The notes beneath the pieces are model-generated. The model had not been told where the DNA came from, did no database searches, and saw only the letters and a list, made by a program, of their open reading frames with translations. DNA of 6,212 nt from Planctomycetota bacterium (GTDB taxonomy: Bacteria > Planctomycetota > UBA11346). The translations under genes were made by a program, and so were the position numbers. The DNA is taken from contig CANIXE010000134.1 of NCBI GenBank assembly GCA_947470885.1, positions 1 to 6,212 on the forward strand, given 5' to 3'. This document shows, one piece after another, positions 4,349-6,212 of this stretch (its first letter is position 1; each line of letters begins with the position of its first letter).

Positions 4349-5647
4349 ATGACCGACGTCAAAACCACAAGCGCCCCCTTCATCCCCATCATCCTGATGA
4401 TGGCCAGTTCCGCCGCCGAGCGGGAACAGGATGCGGATCGCGAGGCAGAGATGCGGAACCTGCTGGATACTGCCGGGCGCCAGGCCGTCGCAGTCCTCGC
4501 CCAGCACCTGCCCAAGCCCATCGGACCCACCTACATCGGCACGGGTAAGATCGAAGAACTGAAGTCCCTGGTTCATTCCACCGGCGCCAAGGAGGTGGTG
4601 TTCAGCGTCCAGCTGTCACCCCGGCAGCAGCGCAGGCTGGAAGAAGAGCTGGGCACCAGCGTTCTGGACTACGATGAGTTGATCCTGGAGATCTTTGCCC
4701 GGAACGCCCGCACCAGCCAGGCCCTTCTGGCGGTGGAACTGGCCCAGATGGAGTACCAGCGGGGCCGATTGAAACGGATGTGGACCCACCTGGACCGGCA
4801 AAAGCTTGGCGGATCCAGCGGATCCGGCTCGGGCTTCAAGGCTGGCACCGGGGAAAAGCAAATTGAGATGGATCGCCGCCAGGTGCGTAAGCGCATCCAG
4901 GATCTCCGGGGCAAACTGGAAGAGATCGCCACCCGGACCGATCGGGTGGTCGCCTCCCGCCAAGAAGCCTTCACGGTCAGCCTGGTGGGCTACACCAACG
5001 CCGGCAAATCCACCCTGATGAATGCCCTCACCGGAGCCGGCGTCCTCGCAGAGAACCGCTTATTTGCCACGTTGGACACCCGTTCCGCGAGGCTGCACCT
5101 CGACGGTCACAAAAACGTCGTCCTCTCGGACACGGTGGGGTTCATCCGCAACTTGCCCCCGACCCTTATTGCCAGTTTCCATGCGACCTTGGCGGAGGTC
5201 CGGGAGGCTGATTTACTGCTCCATGTCGTGGACAGCGCCAGTCCGGTGATGGAGCAGCAAATCGCCGCCGTCACCGGGGTCCTCAATACCATCAAGGCGG
5301 ATCACGTCCCCCTCCTGATGGTTTTCAATAAGGTGGATGCCTGCATCAGCCGGACGATCCTCGCCGCGGTGCGTCGCAATCACGCCGGAGCCGTGGCCGT
5401 CAGCGCCAAAACGGGAGAGGGATTGGATTTGCTGCGCGAAGCCATTGGCAAGCAGATCGAAAAACTCCAACGCACCGTCGAAGTCCGCTTTGATTCCGGC
5501 GACGGCGCCCTGGGGGCCAAGATCCGATCCCGGGCCCGAGTACTCAAGGAACGTTTTATCCGGGATAAGACCGTACTGACCATCGCTGCGGATCCCGAGG
5601 TCATCAATGAGCTGGCGGGGAGCCCGGGGATAACCCTCAAGGCATAA
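4349..5647 (+). CDS. hflX: Ribosome-associated GTPase HflX
   Basis: The 432-aa protein has normal family length; ATG 4349 follows AGGG by 4 nt. Residues 1-190 form the HflX N-terminal domain, including KPIGPTYIGTGKIEELKSLV and a helical coiled-coil segment (MEYQRGRLKRMWTHLDRQ..EKQIEMDRRQVRKRI). The GTPase domain follows: G1 GYTNAGKST (214-222), G3 DTVG (261-264), G4 NKVD (327-330) and G5 SAKTG (352-356), then a C-terminal domain. In E. coli HflX splits stalled or hibernating 70S ribosomes into subunits under heat stress. The family's conserved GGIGTRGPGE loop before EKQ is here a Gly/Ser-rich run (LGGSSGSGSGFKAGTGEKQ, 153-171), an unusual departure. The classical miaA-hfq-hflX order is absent: a divergent gene lies upstream. 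Transcription should end at 5669-5718. Confidence 0.95.
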   Translation: MTDVKTTSAPFIPIILMMASSAAEREQDADREAEMRNLLDTAGRQAVAVLAQHLPKPIGPTYIGTGKIEELKSLVHSTGAKEVVFSVQLSPRQQRRLEEELGTSVLDYDELILEIFARNARTSQALLAVELAQMEYQRGRLKRMWTHLDRQKLGGSSGSGSGFKAGTGEKQIEMDRRQVRKRIQDLRGKLEEIATRTDRVVASRQEAFTVSLVGYTNAGKSTLMNALTGAGVLAENRLFATLDTRSARLHLDGHKNVVLSDTVGFIRNLPPTLIASFHATLAEVREADLLLHVVDSASPVMEQQIAAVTGVLNTIKADHVPLLMVFNKVDACISRTILAAVRRNHAGAVAVSAKTGEGLDLLREAIGKQIEKLQRTVEVRFDSGDGALGAKIRSRARVLKERFIRDKTVLTIAADPEVINELAGSPGITLKA

Positions 5648-5668
5648 TTTCTCCGCTCCTTATCCAAT

Positions 5669-5718
5669 CCCAAGAAATAACCCCCGAGGCTGAAACGCCT
5701 CGGGGGTTATTTCTTGGG
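5669..5718. terminator. Bidirectional Rho-independent terminator, perfect 22-bp inverted repeat
   Basis: The arms 5669-5690 (CCCAAGAAATAACCCCCGAGGC) and 5697-5718 are exact reverse complements around the loop TGAAAC. The stem core is GC-rich (ACCCCCGAGGC), and the outer part carries A-rich sequence on one arm and TTATTTCTT on the other, giving a U-rich stretch after the core in both directions. It begins 21 bp after the hflX stop and 18 bp after the end of the Calx-beta gene, so it serves the convergent pair. Confidence 0.9.
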
Positions 5719-5736
5719 CATCACATTGTAAACAGG

Positions 5737-6212
5737 TCAACCACCCTTCCGGCGCCGACGCAGGTACAGCAGTCCTCCCAGACCAATCAGGGCGACTCCG
5801 CCGCCAGTACCACAACCGCCATTTTTTCCCGTATCGCTGGCGACGAGAGAGCCGACTGGCGGCACATCAGTGGATGCGGAATGAATATTGACGGTCGCCG
5901 TATTGGTCAAAAGGGTATACAATGGACCTGCTCCCAAACTCAGGACGACGGTTTCATCCTGTTCGATAATGCCATCGGCAACTGGTATAATTGACAATAC
6001 AACTTCCGTCTGCCCCTTGGGAATAAGAACTTCATTTGGCAAGGCCGTATAATCCGCAATTGGAGAAGCAGTGCCACCTACCGTTAGAGCAATCTTCACA
6101 TCCGCATTAACCGCTTCGCTCAGCGAGACCGCAACTTGGCCCACCGCAACCACGGTGTCCCGTGGCTGTATGCCCCGTACACGATCGCCCCCTCGTTCGG
6201 CCAGGCCACGCC
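5737..6212 (-). CDS. Calx-beta-domain surface protein with C-terminal sorting tail, 3' end (5' end beyond window)
   Basis: The frame is open from base 6212 to TGA at 5739-5737, giving 157 residues with no upstream stop, so this is a C-terminal fragment; GTG 6153 is only an internal codon. A Calx-beta-like repeat is clear: VAVSLSEAVNADVKIALTV, then SPIADYT, the I-PKGQTEVVLSI turn and VADGIIEQDETVVLSLG. Calx-beta repeats are Ca2+-binding beta-sandwich modules common in large extracellular proteins. The C-terminus runs SDTGKNGGCGTGGG, then a short hydrophobic segment VALIGLGGLLYL, then RRRRKGG. This is the layout of C-terminal sorting tails of the GlyGly-CTERM or Cys-containing MYXO-CTERM kind, which anchor proteins before cleavage; which type is not decidable here. 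Part of the coding sequence is lower in G+C (27 of 60 bases at 5881-5940) than the flanks, compatible with transfer or surface-protein composition bias. Confidence 0.85.
   Translation of the reverse strand, partial: RGLAERGGDRVRGIQPRDTVVAVGQVAVSLSEAVNADVKIALTVGGTASPIADYTALPNEVLIPKGQTEVVLSIIPVADGIIEQDETVVLSLGAGPLYTLLTNTATVNIHSASTDVPPVGSLVASDTGKNGGCGTGGGVALIGLGGLLYLRRRRKGG

Noticed and set aside
4277..4576. N-terminal extension of the 94-aa gene to ATG 4576
   Set aside because: The extension would overlap hflX by more than 200 bp in antisense, and a GGAGG site supports GTG 4282.
5986..5991. TATAAT hexamer on the plus strand
   Set aside because: It is inside the Calx-beta coding region, has no -35 match at the proper distance and no gene to serve.

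Overview
The window is a compact, G+C-rich stretch of bacterial chromosome with short intergenic gaps and a clear proteobacterial housekeeping content: molybdopterin adenylyltransferase (mogA), a SlyD-type FKBP, RarA, HflX and an outer-membrane beta-barrel protein. The outer-membrane protein with a terminal aromatic residue and the SlyD/RarA/HflX set point to a Gram-negative gamma-, beta- or acidithiobacillia-type organism. The species cannot be fixed from the sequence alone.

Layout. Bases 1-380 are the 3' part of mogA (+). It converges on slyD (-, 505-1005). The roughly 125 bp between them are packed with repeats: a perfect 26-bp inverted repeat that includes the mogA stop codon, a 17-bp direct repeat, and an 8-bp tandem array built on CATTCG. 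Divergent from slyD is an unassigned signal-peptide-bearing outer-membrane protein gene (+, 1164-1838). It converges, with only 15 bp between stop codons, on rarA.

rarA is the last gene of a tight leftward cluster of four genes (4282 down to 1854): a 94-aa unknown protein, a 129-aa beta-rich protein resembling DUF6941, a 158-aa three-helix membrane protein, then rarA. The junctions are TGATG, TGA-T-ATG and ATGA, so translational coupling is likely. hflX (+, 4349-5647) is transcribed divergently from this cluster across a 66-bp hairpin-rich gap, and ends at a perfect 22-bp inverted repeat that should terminate transcription in both directions. On the other side of that terminator is the 3' end of a large leftward gene encoding a Calx-beta-domain surface protein with a C-terminal Gly/Cys-TM-Arg sorting tail. 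Part of this gene is visibly lower in G+C than the rest of the window.

How the genes relate. mogA (Mo cofactor) and slyD (chaperone/metallochaperone) are convergent neighbours with no visible shared regulation. rarA (stalled replication forks) and hflX (stalled or hibernating ribosomes) are stress-linked GTPase/ATPase genes flanking the three poorly known genes. No complete mobile element, CRISPR array, tRNA or rRNA was seen. The most unusual items are the repeat cluster between mogA and slyD, the three-gene unknown block coupled to rarA, and an HflX with a Gly/Ser-rich replacement of its usual conserved loop.
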